Below the pieces are notes generated by a model that was not told the DNA's origin, searched no databases, and worked only from the letters and a program-made list of their open reading frames with translations. This document shows positions 1 through 8,153 of a DNA stretch of 64,000 nt, piece by piece. How positions within the stretch are numbered: the first letter of the stretch is position 1; each line of letters begins with the position of its first letter. The position numbers and the translations under genes were made by a program. The DNA lies in NCBI RefSeq assembly GCF_000718135.1, contig NZ_JOEM01000003.1, positions 301,621 through 365,620 on the forward strand. The letters are read 5' to 3'. This DNA is from Streptomyces cyaneofuscatus. GTDB lineage: Bacteria > Actinomycetota > Actinomycetes > Streptomycetales > Streptomycetaceae.

Positions 1-140
1 GCGACGATCTTCGGAGCCGGCGGCGCCGCGGCGGCCTGCGCCGCCGAAGCGAAGGCGCCGCTCGCGAGCACCGCACCCGCGGTGAGAGCCACGGTGCTCG
101 TGATGGTGACGCGATTAATGCGCTTGATCCCGATTTTCAA
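1..140 (-). CDS. N-terminal part of a secreted protein
   Basis: Only the first 46 codons are inside the window; the gene runs off the left edge. The TTG start is preceded 7 nt away by GGAG. The translation begins MKIGIKRINR, then has a hydrophobic segment (about residues 11-31) and Ala-rich signal peptidase sites around residues 33-39, so it is exported by Sec. The mature part starts Ala/Pro-rich (APPAPKIV). The catalytic domain is not visible, so no function is called. An inverted repeat ATATG-N6-CATAT lies upstream at 163-178 and might be an operator. Confidence 0.7.
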   Translation of the reverse strand, partial: MKIGIKRINRVTITSTVALTAGAVLASGAFASAAQAAAAPPAPKIV

Positions 141-282
141 CTGAACGCTCCAAATGCCCCTGATATGCGGCCACATATGGGTGCCGCTCGGTGGTGAGAC
201 GTCTGGGACGGGCCAATGGATGCGCTCCCGAACGGGTGAATTTGCACAGACTTGACCTTGGTCCGGATCGCCGGGTCGCGCG

Positions 283-948
283 TCAGGGGCAGGCCGTCCC
301 GCCCGCGCCGGCCGCCGGGGCGCAACATCCCCTGCCCCGCCAGGCGTCGCGGCCCTCCTTGACCGCGATGACGGCGATGGCGAGAGCGGCGACGGGGTCG
401 GCCCAGGACCAGCCGAGCAGGGCGTTGAGGAGCAGGCCGACCAGGAGGACGGCGGAGAGGTAGGTGCACAGGAGGGTCTGCTTGGCGTCCGCGACGGCCG
501 AGGCGGAACCGAGTTCGCGGCCCGCCCGGCGCTGCGCGGCCGACAGGAACGGCATGATCGCCAGTGAAAGCGCGGCGAGCGCGATGCCGGTGACGGAGCG
601 TTCGGCCTCGCCGTCGCCCGCCAGCGCCCGGACCGCGTCGACGGAGACGTACGCGGCGAGCGCGAAGAACGAGACGGCGATGATCCGCAGGGCGGCCTTC
701 TCCCTGGCCTCACGCACGGCGTGGTCACGGGCGGAGAACTGCCAGGCGACGGCGGTGGCGGAGGAGACCTCGACGACGGAGTCCAGGCCGAAGCCGACCA
801 GGGCGCTGGAGGAGGCGATCGTTCCGGCGGTGAGGGCGACGGCGGCCTCGATGACGTTGTAGGCGATGGTCGCCGCGACCAGCAGCCGTATGCGGCGGGT
901 GAGCGCGTCACGGCGGGCCGGGGAGGGGCCGAGGGATAGCGCGGTCAT
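283..948 (-). CDS. CDF-family cation efflux transporter (short form)
   Basis: Predicted inner-membrane divalent-cation exporter of the cation diffusion facilitator type, 221 aa. Hydrophobic segments and the CDF-like motifs GFGLDSVVEV (near residue 52) and DAKQTLLCTYLSA followed by WADPVAALAIAV supply the acidic metal-site residues expected in the membrane domain. The usual cytoplasmic C-terminal dimerisation domain is absent; instead the protein ends in a short Cys-bearing tail (RGCCAP...GGTACP). It lies 3 nt downstream of the CmtR-type sensor gene, so the two form an operon and the likely substrate is a soft metal such as Cd or Pb, or Zn. Substrate is inferred from the sensor, not from this sequence. 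Confidence 0.85.
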   Translation of the reverse strand: MTALSLGPSPARRDALTRRIRLLVAATIAYNVIEAAVALTAGTIASSSALVGFGLDSVVEVSSATAVAWQFSARDHAVREAREKAALRIIAVSFFALAAYVSVDAVRALAGDGEAERSVTGIALAALSLAIMPFLSAAQRRAGRELGSASAVADAKQTLLCTYLSAVLLVGLLLNALLGWSWADPVAALAIAVIAVKEGRDAWRGRGCCAPAAGAGGTACP

Positions 949-951
949 GGG

Positions 952-1287
952 TCAGCAGCACCCGTCCGTCTCGGCGTTCGGGCAGGTCCGGTCGGTCTCC
1001 ACGGCCACCACGGCGGTGCGCAGGTTGTCCAGGGCGTCGCCGAGGCGCTCGTCGGCCAGCTCGTACCGCGTCCGGCGGCCGTCCGGCACGGTGACGACCA
1101 GCCCGCAGTCGCGCAGGCAGGCCAGGTGGTTGGAGAGCCGGGTGCGCGAGATGCCCAGGGCGTCGGCGAGATCGGAGGGGTACGCGGGGGCCTCGCGGAG
1201 CGCGAGCAGCAGGCGGCAGCGGATCGGGTCGGCGAGCGCACGGCCGAACCGCGCGAGCACCTCGATGTCGGAAGCGACAGTCAGCAT
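952..1287 (-). CDS. cmtR: ArsR/SmtB-family Cd(II)/Pb(II) sensor, CmtR type
   Basis: Winged-helix repressor of 111 aa. Starting at the ATG at 1287 (MLTVASD) puts cysteines at residues 24, 57, 61 and 102; 57, 61 and 102 are the metal ligands and numbering of Mycobacterium tuberculosis CmtR, in the same context (NHLACLRDCGLVV, then TDRTC). This fixes both the family and the start; an upstream extension reading to 1386 is not needed. A TACCGT -10 hexamer ends 7 nt before the ATG, so the mRNA is probably leaderless. A perfect inverted repeat at 1315-1330 overlaps the -35 region. The downstream CDF gene is the expected target. The C terminus ends in an extra Cys pair. Confidence 0.9.
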   Translation of the reverse strand: MLTVASDIEVLARFGRALADPIRCRLLLALREAPAYPSDLADALGISRTRLSNHLACLRDCGLVVTVPDGRRTRYELADERLGDALDNLRTAVVAVETDRTCPNAETDGCC

Positions 1288-1294
1288 GCGCTTG

Positions 1295-1330
1295 ACGGTA
1301 CAGCCCATCGTGAATTCAGGGAAGCCTGAA
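1295..1330 (-). promoter_or_regulatory. cmtR promoter with operator-like inverted repeat
   Basis: On the minus strand TACCGT (1300-1295) stands 7 nt before the cmtR ATG. TTCAGG-GAAG-CCTGAA at 1315-1330 is a perfect 6-bp inverted repeat over the -35 zone, and TGAATTCA at 1311-1318 is itself palindromic. TGAA/TTCA half-sites suit ArsR/SmtB repressors. Function is inferred from position. Confidence 0.55.
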
Positions 1331-1402
1331 CCGTATGGTGATGGATGGCTGGCCCCGGGTCCAGAATCCGGACGCCCCTCCTCCATGCGTGCATGTTGTA
1401 TC

Positions 1403-1408
1403 TATGCT
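1403..1408 (+). promoter_or_regulatory. -10 box of GntR-family gene (leaderless)
   Basis: TATGCT ends 6 nt before the ATG at 1415, so transcription would start at the ATG. Just upstream ATGC-GT-GCAT (1385-1394) is palindromic and could bind the regulator itself. No convincing -35 is seen. Confidence 0.4.
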
Positions 1409-1414
1409 GTGCGC

Positions 1415-2098
1415 ATGCCTGCCGCACCCTCCGCCGCCACCCAGCCGCCGACCGTCTCCCTCAAGCAGCCGCCCGCTGCCGAGCGCGTCTACGCGCACAT
1501 CAAGGACGCCGTCCTGGACCGTCGCTACGAGGGCGGGACGCTGCTCACCGAAGGGGGCCTCGCGGACGCGGTGGGGGTGTCGCGGACGCCGGTGCGGGAG
1601 GCGTTGCTGCGGCTGGAGGTCGAGGGGCTGATCAAGCTCTACCCGAAGAAGGGCGCCCTCGTGCTCGCCGTCTCCGCGCAGGAGATCAAGGACGTGGTGG
1701 AGACCCGGCTGCTGGTGGAGGAGTTCGCGGCGCGTAAAGCTGTTCCCGCGTCACCTCAGTTGATCGCGCGGCTCGAACAGCTCCTTGAGGAGCAACGGCA
1801 GCTGGCCGAGGTGGGGGACCTGGCGGAAGTGGCCGTCAAGGACCGGTGTTTCCATGCCGAGATCGTCAAGAACGCGGGGAATGAGATTCTTTCGCGTCTC
1901 TACGACCAACTGCGCGACCGCCAGCTGCGGATGGGCGTCGCGGTGATGGAGGCTCACCCCGGCAGGATCGAGGCCAACATCACCGAGCACAGCGAGCTGC
2001 TGGAGGCGATCCGGGGCGGGGACGCCGATGAGGCCGCGCAGGTCGTCCGACGCCACGTCAGCCGCGTGCGGGTGCTGGTCAGGGGTGAGGACCGGTGA
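1415..2098 (+). CDS. GntR-family regulator (FadR/FCD subfamily)
   Basis: About 227 aa. The N-terminal winged helix (about residues 25-85) has the GntR signature with LADAVGVSRTPVREALLRLEVEGLI. An all-helical FCD-type ligand domain follows (about 95-215), with R (TRLLVEEFAARKA) and His residues (FHAEIV, EHSELLEAI) in places typical for metal-assisted carboxylate binding. ATG at 1415 is preferred because of the -10 box 6 nt upstream; an in-frame ATG at 1385 is the alternative. The stop overlaps the start of the MFS transporter (GTGA), so the regulator probably controls its own operon and senses the transported compound or a product of it. Confidence 0.88.
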   Translation: MPAAPSAATQPPTVSLKQPPAAERVYAHIKDAVLDRRYEGGTLLTEGGLADAVGVSRTPVREALLRLEVEGLIKLYPKKGALVLAVSAQEIKDVVETRLLVEEFAARKAVPASPQLIARLEQLLEEQRQLAEVGDLAEVAVKDRCFHAEIVKNAGNEILSRLYDQLRDRQLRMGVAVMEAHPGRIEANITEHSELLEAIRGGDADEAAQVVRRHVSRVRVLVRGEDR

Positions 2099-3402
2099 GT
2101 TCGGCCGCCCCCACGCTCTCCCTGCCCGGCGATCCACCCGGGGGGCGGCGTGCCGCCTGGGTGTGGGGCATCGGCGTCGCCGTCTACTTCGTCGCCATCA
2201 TCTTCCGTACGAGCCTGGGCGTGGCCGGTCTCGACGCCGCCGACCGGTTCGACGTCAACGCCTCCGCCCTGTCGACGTTCTCCATCCTCCAGCTCCTCGT
2301 CTACGCGGGCATGCAGATACCCGTAGGGCTGATGGTCGACCGGCTCGGCACCAAGCGGGTCCTCACCATCGGGGCCGTCCTGTTCACGGTCGGCCAGCTC
2401 GGGTTCGCGCTCTCGCCGTCGTACGGGATGGCGCTCGCCGCCCGCGCCCTGCTCGGCTGCGGTGACGCGATGACCTTCATCAGCGTGCTGCGGCTCGGCA
2501 GCCGTTGGTTCCCCGCCCGGCGCGGGCCGCTGATCGGCCAGGTCGCCGCGCTGTTCGGGATGGCGGGCAACCTCGTCTCGACCCTCTTCATCGCCCGGGC
2601 CCTGCACAGCTTCGGCTGGACGACGACCTTCGTCGGCAGTGCACTGGCGGGGGTCGTCGTGCTCGTCCCGCTCCTGCTGTTCCTGAAGGATCACCCCGAA
2701 GGCCATGAGCCGCCGCCCGCCGAGCATGCGGGCGGTGCGTACGTTCGCAAGCAGATCGCCGCCGCCTGGCGGGAACCGGGGACCCGGCTCGGGATGTGGG
2801 TGCACTTCACCACCCAGTTCCCGGCGATGGTGTTCCTGCTCCTCTGGGGGATGCCGTTCCTCGTCGAGGCGCAAGGGCTGAGCCGGGGGACGGCGGGCAC
2901 GCTGCTGACCCTGGTAGTGCTCTCCAACATGGTGGTGGGGCTCGTCTACGGGCAGATCATCGCCCGCCACCACGAGGCGCGGGCCCCCATCGCGCTGGGC
3001 ACGGTCGGGACCACCGCCCTCCTCTGGGCCTGCGCGATCTTCTATCCGGCTGCTCACACCCCGATGTGGCTGCTGACCGTCCTGTGCGTGGTGCTGGGCG
3101 CCTGCGGCCCCGCCTCGATGGTCGGCTTCGACTTCGCCCGGCCCGCCAATCCGCCGGAGCGGCAGGGCACCGCGTCGGGGATCGTCAACATGGGCGGGTT
3201 CATCGCCTCCATGACGACGCTGTTCGCCGTGGGGGTGCTGCTGGACGCCACGGGCGGCAACTACCGGGTCGCCTTCGCCTCGGTCTTCGTCCTGGAGGCG
3301 CTCGGCGTCGCCCAGATCCTACGGCTGCGCCGCCGGGCGGCGCTGAGGGAACGCGACCACCATGTGGTCAGCCGGGTGGAGGCCGTGCACGTACCCGCGT
3401 GA
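2095..3402 (+). CDS. MFS transporter
   Basis: Major facilitator superfamily permease of 435 aa with about 12 hydrophobic segments. The loop 2-3 motif is present as GLMVDRLGTKRV near residue 78. A hydrophilic stretch between the two six-helix halves (HPEGHEPPPAEH) is the usual central loop. GTG start overlapping the GntR stop by 4 nt implies translational coupling. Similar GntR-MFS pairs import or export small organic acids or drugs; nothing here fixes the substrate. Confidence 0.88.
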   Translation: MSSAAPTLSLPGDPPGGRRAAWVWGIGVAVYFVAIIFRTSLGVAGLDAADRFDVNASALSTFSILQLLVYAGMQIPVGLMVDRLGTKRVLTIGAVLFTVGQLGFALSPSYGMALAARALLGCGDAMTFISVLRLGSRWFPARRGPLIGQVAALFGMAGNLVSTLFIARALHSFGWTTTFVGSALAGVVVLVPLLLFLKDHPEGHEPPPAEHAGGAYVRKQIAAAWREPGTRLGMWVHFTTQFPAMVFLLLWGMPFLVEAQGLSRGTAGTLLTLVVLSNMVVGLVYGQIIARHHEARAPIALGTVGTTALLWACAIFYPAAHTPMWLLTVLCVVLGACGPASMVGFDFARPANPPERQGTASGIVNMGGFIASMTTLFAVGVLLDATGGNYRVAFASVFVLEALGVAQILRLRRRAALRERDHHVVSRVEAVHVPA

Positions 3403-3418
3403 CCCGCGCGGCCATGCG

Positions 3419-3474
3419 CTCGGCGGCGCGCCCGCCCGCCCGCGCTCGTGGACTCCGGGGCGGGCGCCGCCGAG
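3419..3474. terminator. Hairpin between convergent genes
   Basis: CTCGGCGGC at 3419-3427 pairs with GCCGCCGAG at 3466-3474, and a GCCCGCCC/GGGCGGGC inner stem follows after a 2-nt bulge. It lies between the ends of the MFS gene and the convergent isomerase-like gene and could serve both. Confidence 0.55.
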
Positions 3475-3484
3475 AAAGCGGGAA

Positions 3485-4309
3485 CTACGGGGTGACGGCG
3501 AAGTGGTCCAGGATCGCCGTGGCCAGCTCTTGGTCACCCTCGGCCTTGATCCGGTCGGCCACCGCTGCCGGACGGACCCGGCCGCAGGCGAGGCGTACGT
3601 ACGTCTCCCAGTCCATCGAGAGCGTCACGGCCGGGCCCAGCGACGGGGAACCGTCTATCGAGCCGCGGCCCTCCGCGTCGACCCGTACCGTCCGCAGGAA
3701 CTCCACCGGGCCGTGCACGTCCAGCACCACGGCCGAGTTGGCCGGCGCGCCCGCGTCCTTGGCGACCACCTTCGGCAGCGCGGCGAGGAGGACATCCCGG
3801 GTGATGTGCGCGCCGGGGGAGTCCAGGTTGCCCGGCTGGCCGAGCGTCGCCCGCAGGTCCTGCTCATGCACCCAGACGTCGAAGGCCCTCATGTTGAGCG
3901 CCACTTCGAGGGTCTGCTCGGCGCCGAGCGGCGCGCGGACCGTGGTCTCGGGGGAGCGGGACTCGTTGCGGAGCTGCCGGGCGCGGCGGATGAGGACGTA
4001 CTCCAGCTCGGACGTCATCTCCGGAGCGGTGTGGTGGCGCCGGACGTCGACCTGCATCTCCATGTAGCGGGCGAAGTCGCTCCGTACGTGGTAGAGATCG
4101 CGCGGCAGCGTATGGATGGGCCGCGGGTCGCCGAGCATCTCGCACTCCATGCCGATGACGTGCGACACGATGTCCCGCACCGACCATCCGGGGCACGGCG
4201 TGCGGCGATTCCACTCCCCCTCCGCGAGTGGCTTGACCAGGTCGGCTATCGCTTCGATGGAGTGGGTCGCGGAGTCGGCGTAGGTCTGGAGGCTGGGATG
4301 GACGGTCAC
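3485..4309 (-). CDS. Maleylpyruvate isomerase-like, mycothiol-dependent (DinB fold)
   Basis: 274 aa. The N-terminal DinB-like four-helix region has the family signature TPCPGWSVRDIVSHVIGME (residues 37-55), giving the first metal-ligand His at 50. A second metal site is seen in DVWVHEQDLR around residue 148; at the position where the family often has Glu this protein has Asp. The C-terminal half (about 160-274) is the SCP2-like domain common to these actinobacterial enzymes. Family members use mycothiol as cofactor for isomerisation or transfer, but most Streptomyces copies have no known substrate. It stands alone between a convergent and a divergent gene. Confidence 0.82.
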   Translation of the reverse strand: MTVHPSLQTYADSATHSIEAIADLVKPLAEGEWNRRTPCPGWSVRDIVSHVIGMECEMLGDPRPIHTLPRDLYHVRSDFARYMEMQVDVRRHHTAPEMTSELEYVLIRRARQLRNESRSPETTVRAPLGAEQTLEVALNMRAFDVWVHEQDLRATLGQPGNLDSPGAHITRDVLLAALPKVVAKDAGAPANSAVVLDVHGPVEFLRTVRVDAEGRGSIDGSPSLGPAVTLSMDWETYVRLACGRVRPAAVADRIKAEGDQELATAILDHFAVTP

Positions 4310-4520
4310 GGGACCCCTCGGCGGTTCTTCGGTGCATGGGCTGGAGAGCAGGGTGCGCCGGCGGGCGGGCCGGCACGGACGACGCTGTCGTGGGCTGCGG
4401 GCTGCGGGCTACGTGGAGGTTCAGTCGCCTAAGTTACGCTGCGAGCAGGCACCCCGGCAGTGCTTTCGTGTGACGATCGTAGGCCCGTGTTGACGGCTTG
4501 AATGCCAGGACGGTGGTAGT

Positions 4521-5315
4521 GTGCGCGCCTCCCTCATCCAGATCGCAGTAGACCCGGACGAATCCGTCGAGGCCCGCCGCGAGCGGGCGGCCTCTCTGGT
4601 GGTCGCCCAGCGCGGCTCCGACCTGGTGGTCCTTCCTGAACTCTGGCCGGTCGGGGCGTTCGCCTACACCGTCTTCGAGCAGGAGGCCGAGCCGCTCCAG
4701 GGTCCCACCCACGACGTGATGGCGAAGGCGGCCGCCGAGGCGGGCGTCTGGCTGCACGCGGGCTCGTTCGTCGAGCGTGCGCCGGACGGCACCCTCTACA
4801 ACACCGCGCTCGTCTTCTCGCCCGACGGTCAGCGCGCGGCCGTCTACCGCAAGATCCACCGCTTCGGCTTCGACAAGGGCGAGGCGGTGATGATGGGCGC
4901 CGGCGAGGAGCTGGTGACCGTCGCCCTGCCGGAGACCACGCTGGGCCTGGCCACCTGTTACGACCTGCGCTTCCCGGAGCAGTTCCGAGGGCTCGTCGAC
5001 GCGGGCGCCGAGACCCTCGTCGTGTCGGCGGGCTGGCCCGAGCGCCGTCGCGCGCACTGGACGCTCCTCGCCCAGGCCCGGGCCGTCGAGAACCAGGCGT
5101 ACGTCCTCGCCCTCGGCACGGCCGGCACGCACGCCGACGTTCCGCAGGCCGGGCACAGCATCGTCGTCGACCCCTGGGGCGAGGTGCTCGCCGAGGCAGG
5201 GGCGGACGAGGAGATCCTGACCGTGGAGTTCGACCCGGCGAAGGTGGGCGCCACGAGGGAGCAGTTCCCGGCGCTGAAGGACCGGCGCCTGGGGCTCGCG
5301 CCGCCGAGCATCTGA
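4521..5315 (+). CDS. Carbon-nitrogen hydrolase (nitrilase superfamily, omega-amidase-like)
   Basis: 264 aa, full length for the family. The catalytic triad is visible: Glu40 in LPELW, Lys near residue 111 in YRKIHRFGF, and Cys near residue 146 in ATCYDLRFPE. These enzymes hydrolyse amides in the cytoplasm; the closest motif match is to Nit2/omega-amidase-type members. GTG at 4521 is taken as start, with AGGA about 10 nt upstream. Three ParB-site sequences follow the stop codon. No neighbouring pathway genes are present to fix the substrate. Confidence 0.85.
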   Translation: MRASLIQIAVDPDESVEARRERAASLVVAQRGSDLVVLPELWPVGAFAYTVFEQEAEPLQGPTHDVMAKAAAEAGVWLHAGSFVERAPDGTLYNTALVFSPDGQRAAVYRKIHRFGFDKGEAVMMGAGEELVTVALPETTLGLATCYDLRFPEQFRGLVDAGAETLVVSAGWPERRRAHWTLLAQARAVENQAYVLALGTAGTHADVPQAGHSIVVDPWGEVLAEAGADEEILTVEFDPAKVGATREQFPALKDRRLGLAPPSI

Positions 5316-5327
5316 GCGCCGTTCGTT

Positions 5328-5341
5328 GTTTCACGTGAAAC
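5328..5341. other. parS site (ParB-binding)
   Basis: Perfect 14-bp palindrome GTTTCACGTGAAAC, identical to the parS consensus bound by Streptomyces ParB, in the gap after the amidase gene. Sites of this kind cluster around oriC and nucleate the ParB complex for chromosome segregation. Confidence 0.93.
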
Positions 5342-5346
5342 GCCCT

Positions 5347-5360
5347 GTTTCACGTGAAAC
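5347..5360. other. parS site (ParB-binding)
   Basis: Second perfect GTTTCACGTGAAAC, 19 bp from the first (start to start). It extends to a 16-bp palindrome, TGTTTCACGTGAAACA, at 5346-5361. Confidence 0.93.
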
Positions 5361-5365
5361 AGCGC

Positions 5366-5379
5366 ACCTCACGTGAAAC
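5366..5379. other. Degenerate parS half-site
   Basis: ACCTCACGTGAAAC keeps the TCACGTGA core and the right half but differs from parS at the first three bases. It is again 19 bp from the previous site. Binding is uncertain. Confidence 0.45.
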
Positions 5380-5406
5380 GGCGAACTTCCGTGCACGGCA
5401 AGGCGA

Positions 5407-5898
5407 TCAGCCCTCCTTCTCCTTGTCAGCCAGCACGATCACGCACATCGACACAGCGATCAGCAGCGCGACGTCCGCGTCCTCCCGGACCACGTCGATG
5501 CCGTACGTGTCCCGGATCGTCAGCCAGCGCCGCGAGACCTGGGCCAGCAGCTCACCGTCGTACTCGATGGCGAACTCGCGGTCCAGGATCTTGCCGCTGA
5601 CGTCCATCTCCGTCCCGTCCACCAGGGCCACCCGGTAGTGGTTGCGGAGCAGCGACAGCCGCTTGCGCTTGACCTTGGCCAGCTCCTCGCCGCCGCGCTC
5701 GATGAGCATGGTGTCGCGGAGGCTGATCAGCTTCTGCCGCAGCTCGACCAGCACCCGCCCGTCGGCGTCCTTCAACTCGAAGGTGTCCCGCAGCCGCATC
5801 GCCTTGCCGTCGACCAGGAAGACCTTGCGGCCCTCGGTGTCCTCGATCCAGTAGTCGTCACCGATGGCGAACAGCCGCTCACGCACGAGAAGTCTCAT
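5407..5898 (-). CDS. LURP-one-related (LOR) family protein
   Basis: 163 aa. Starts MRLLVRERL with GGGGGAA upstream. The sequence shows successive beta-hairpin repeats such as FELKDADGRVLVELRQK and RVALVDGTEMDVSGKILDREFAI, as in the Tubby-like/LOR beta-barrel fold, ending in a C-terminal hydrophobic helix (VALLIAVSMCVIVLAD). In plants the family is linked to defence; in bacteria its role is unknown, with phospholipid binding suggested by the Tubby relation. It faces the thioredoxin/NHL gene across a 64-bp divergent promoter gap. Confidence 0.8.
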   Translation of the reverse strand: MRLLVRERLFAIGDDYWIEDTEGRKVFLVDGKAMRLRDTFELKDADGRVLVELRQKLISLRDTMLIERGGEELAKVKRKRLSLLRNHYRVALVDGTEMDVSGKILDREFAIEYDGELLAQVSRRWLTIRDTYGIDVVREDADVALLIAVSMCVIVLADKEKEG

Positions 5899-5962
5899 GC
5901 GACACAGGTTCCCCCGGCCCCCTGCGGAATGCGCGCAGGCGGGGTCGGTGTTGACTGGTGGC

Positions 5963-7780
5963 ATGGCATCACGTGCACGTGTCCGCGCCCCCGAACTCAT
6001 CGGCAAGGGCGGCTGGCTCAATACAGGCGACCGGCAGTACACCCTCTCCGAACTGCGAGGACGCATCGTCATCCTCGACTTCTGGACGTTCTGCTGTGTG
6101 AACTGCCTGCATGTCCTGGATGAGCTGCGGGAGCTGGAGGAGAAGCACCGCGACACCGTGGTGATCATCGGGGTCCACTCGCCGAAGTTCGTCCACGAGG
6201 CCGAGCACCAGGCCGTCGTCGACGCCGTCGAGCGGTACGAGGTCCACCACCCGGTGCTCGACGATCCCGAGCTGGCCACCTGGAAGCAGTACGCCGTACG
6301 GGCCTGGCCGACGCTCGTCGTCATCGACCCCGAGGGCTATGTCGTCGCCCAGCACGCGGGCGAGGGCCACGCCCACGCCATCGAGAAGCTGGTCGAGGAG
6401 CTGGAGGCCGAGCACGGGGCCAAGGGCACGCTCCGCCGGGGCGACGGCCCGTACGTGGCGCCCGAACCGGTCGCCACGCATCTGCGCTTCCCGGGCAAGG
6501 TGCTGCTGCTGCCCGACGGCGGCTTCCTGGTCTCCGACACCACCCGGCACCGCCTGGTAGAGCTGGAGGCGGACGGCGAGACCGTACGGCGCCACTTCGG
6601 CACCGGCGAGCGAGGGCTGCACGACGGCGGTCCGGAGGAGGCCCGGTTCAGTGAGCCGCAGGGGCTCGCCGTGCTTCCGGACGGCCGCATCGCTGTCGCG
6701 GACACCGTCAACCACGCCATCCGCGCCCTGGACCTCACGACCGGGGTGACCAGCACCCTCGCCGGGACCGGCCGCCAGTGGTGGCAGGGGACCCCGACCA
6801 GCGGCCCGGCGCGTGAGGTGGACCTCTCCTCGCCGTGGGACCTGGCCTGGTTCGGTGACCGGCTGTGGATCGCCATGGCGGGTGTGCACCAGCTGTGGAC
6901 GTACGACCCCGAGAACGGGACCGTACGGGTCGCCGCCGGGACCACCAACGAGGGTCTGGTCGACGGGCCGGCCGCCGAGGCCTGGTTCGCGCAGCCGTCC
7001 GGGCTCGCGGTCTCCGCCGACGGCGAGCGGCTCTGGGTCGCCGACTCCGAGACCTCGGCCCTGCGGTGGGTCGACCGGGAGGAGCACGTGCACACCGCCG
7101 TCGGTACCGGCCTCTTCGACTTCGGGCACCGCGACGGGGCCGCCGCCCAGGCCCTCCTCCAGCACCCGATCGGCGTGACCGCGCTGCCCGACGGGTCCGT
7201 GGCGGTCTCGGACACGTACAACCATGCCCTGCGCCGCTACGACCCCGCCACCGACGAGGTCACCACGCTCGCCACCGACGTCCGCGAGCCCAGCGACGCC
7301 GTGCTGGTCGACGGCGACCTGGTCGTCGTCGAGTCCGCCCGCCACCGCCTCACCCGCCTCCGGCTGCCCGAGGAGGCCGTACGCGTCGCCGAGCAGGCGC
7401 ACCGCACCCAGCGCGCCGCCACCGAGATCGCCCCGGGCACCCTCCGCCTCGACGTGGTCTTCCAGGCACCGGCGGGCCAGAAGCTGGACACCCGGTACGG
7501 GCCCTCGACCCGGCTGCTGGTCTCCGCCACCCCGCCCGAGCTGCTGGCCGAGGGCTCCGGCGCGGGCACGGACCTCGGGCGCGACCTGGTCCTCGCGGAC
7601 GGGGTCACCGAAGGCGTGCTGCACGTCTCCGCGATGGCGGCGTCCTGCGACGACGACCCGGCCAACGAGTACCCGGCCTGCCACGTCCACCAACAGGACT
7701 GGGGCGTCCCCGTCCGCGTGAGTGCGGAGGGAACGCCCCGGCTGCCGTTGGTGCTGGCGGGGATGGACGAGCAGGGCTGA
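5963..7780 (+). CDS. Thioredoxin-like plus NHL-repeat protein (NHLRC2-like)
   Basis: 605 aa. Residues about 25-150 form a thioredoxin fold with a CVNC motif (Cys45 and Cys48 in FCCVNCLH) and a WPTLVVIDPEG cis-Pro segment. Residues about 175-500 hold NHL beta-propeller repeats, each reading like LAVLPDGRIAVADTVNHAIRALD. A C-terminal beta domain (about 510-605) completes the same architecture as animal NHLRC2. Without a signal peptide it should act in the cytoplasm, probably as a thiol-disulfide protein that uses the propeller for partner binding. ATG at 5963 is used. Confidence 0.88.
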   Translation: MASRARVRAPELIGKGGWLNTGDRQYTLSELRGRIVILDFWTFCCVNCLHVLDELRELEEKHRDTVVIIGVHSPKFVHEAEHQAVVDAVERYEVHHPVLDDPELATWKQYAVRAWPTLVVIDPEGYVVAQHAGEGHAHAIEKLVEELEAEHGAKGTLRRGDGPYVAPEPVATHLRFPGKVLLLPDGGFLVSDTTRHRLVELEADGETVRRHFGTGERGLHDGGPEEARFSEPQGLAVLPDGRIAVADTVNHAIRALDLTTGVTSTLAGTGRQWWQGTPTSGPAREVDLSSPWDLAWFGDRLWIAMAGVHQLWTYDPENGTVRVAAGTTNEGLVDGPAAEAWFAQPSGLAVSADGERLWVADSETSALRWVDREEHVHTAVGTGLFDFGHRDGAAAQALLQHPIGVTALPDGSVAVSDTYNHALRRYDPATDEVTTLATDVREPSDAVLVDGDLVVVESARHRLTRLRLPEEAVRVAEQAHRTQRAATEIAPGTLRLDVVFQAPAGQKLDTRYGPSTRLLVSATPPELLAEGSGAGTDLGRDLVLADGVTEGVLHVSAMAASCDDDPANEYPACHVHQQDWGVPVRVSAEGTPRLPLVLAGMDEQG

Positions 7781-7797
7781 CGGCGTATCGAGCGAGG

Positions 7798-7825
7798 GGC
7801 GGGCAAGGCATGAGCCTTGCCCGCC
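7798..7825. terminator. Bidirectional terminator hairpin
   Basis: Perfect 12-bp stem (7798-7809 with 7814-7825) and ATGA loop between the convergent NHL and DUF6458 genes. Confidence 0.8.
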
Positions 7826-7829
7826 TCGG

Positions 7830-8051
7830 TCAGTGGTAGCGCTGCTCGTCGTCCTGGACGACCGTGGTGGTGGGCGGCACGACCATGCGCCGACGGCGCG
7901 CGATGCTCATATAGACGAAGACCCCGATGAGGCCGACGAGCATCATGATCCAGCCGACCAGGTCGACATTGACGGTGTCCACCTTCCAGTCGGTCGCGAA
8001 CGCCAGGATCGCGCCACCACCGATCAGAAGAATGCATCCTCCGAGTCCCAT
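7830..8051 (-). CDS. Small DUF6458-type membrane protein
   Basis: 73 aa. Two hydrophobic segments (CILLIGGGAILAFAT, then VGWIMMLVGLIGVFVYMSI) separated by a short polar turn, then a basic RRRR cluster and an acidic tail (QDDEQRYH). This is the pattern of the DUF6458 proteins common in actinomycetes; function unknown. GAGGAGGCGGGA precedes the ATG as a strong ribosome-binding site. Confidence 0.82.
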   Translation of the reverse strand: MGLGGCILLIGGGAILAFATDWKVDTVNVDLVGWIMMLVGLIGVFVYMSIARRRRMVVPPTTTVVQDDEQRYH

Positions 8052-8153
8052 GATTCCCGCCTCCTCGACGATCCGGTGTATCCGGACCGGTGTACGGGTC
8101 GGGTACCCGGCCCGGCAACAACCATGTGCGAGGCGGAGGTTGAACGCGGGGTG

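Noticed and set aside
141..282. c-di-AMP (ydaO) riboswitch upstream of the first secreted-protein gene
   Set aside because: Such switches precede some Streptomyces wall hydrolases, but none of the conserved motifs were seen here.
4490..4522. TTGACG ... TAGTGT as promoter of the amidase gene
   Set aside because: The spacer is 21 bp, too long for a housekeeping promoter, and the -10 overlaps the GTG start.
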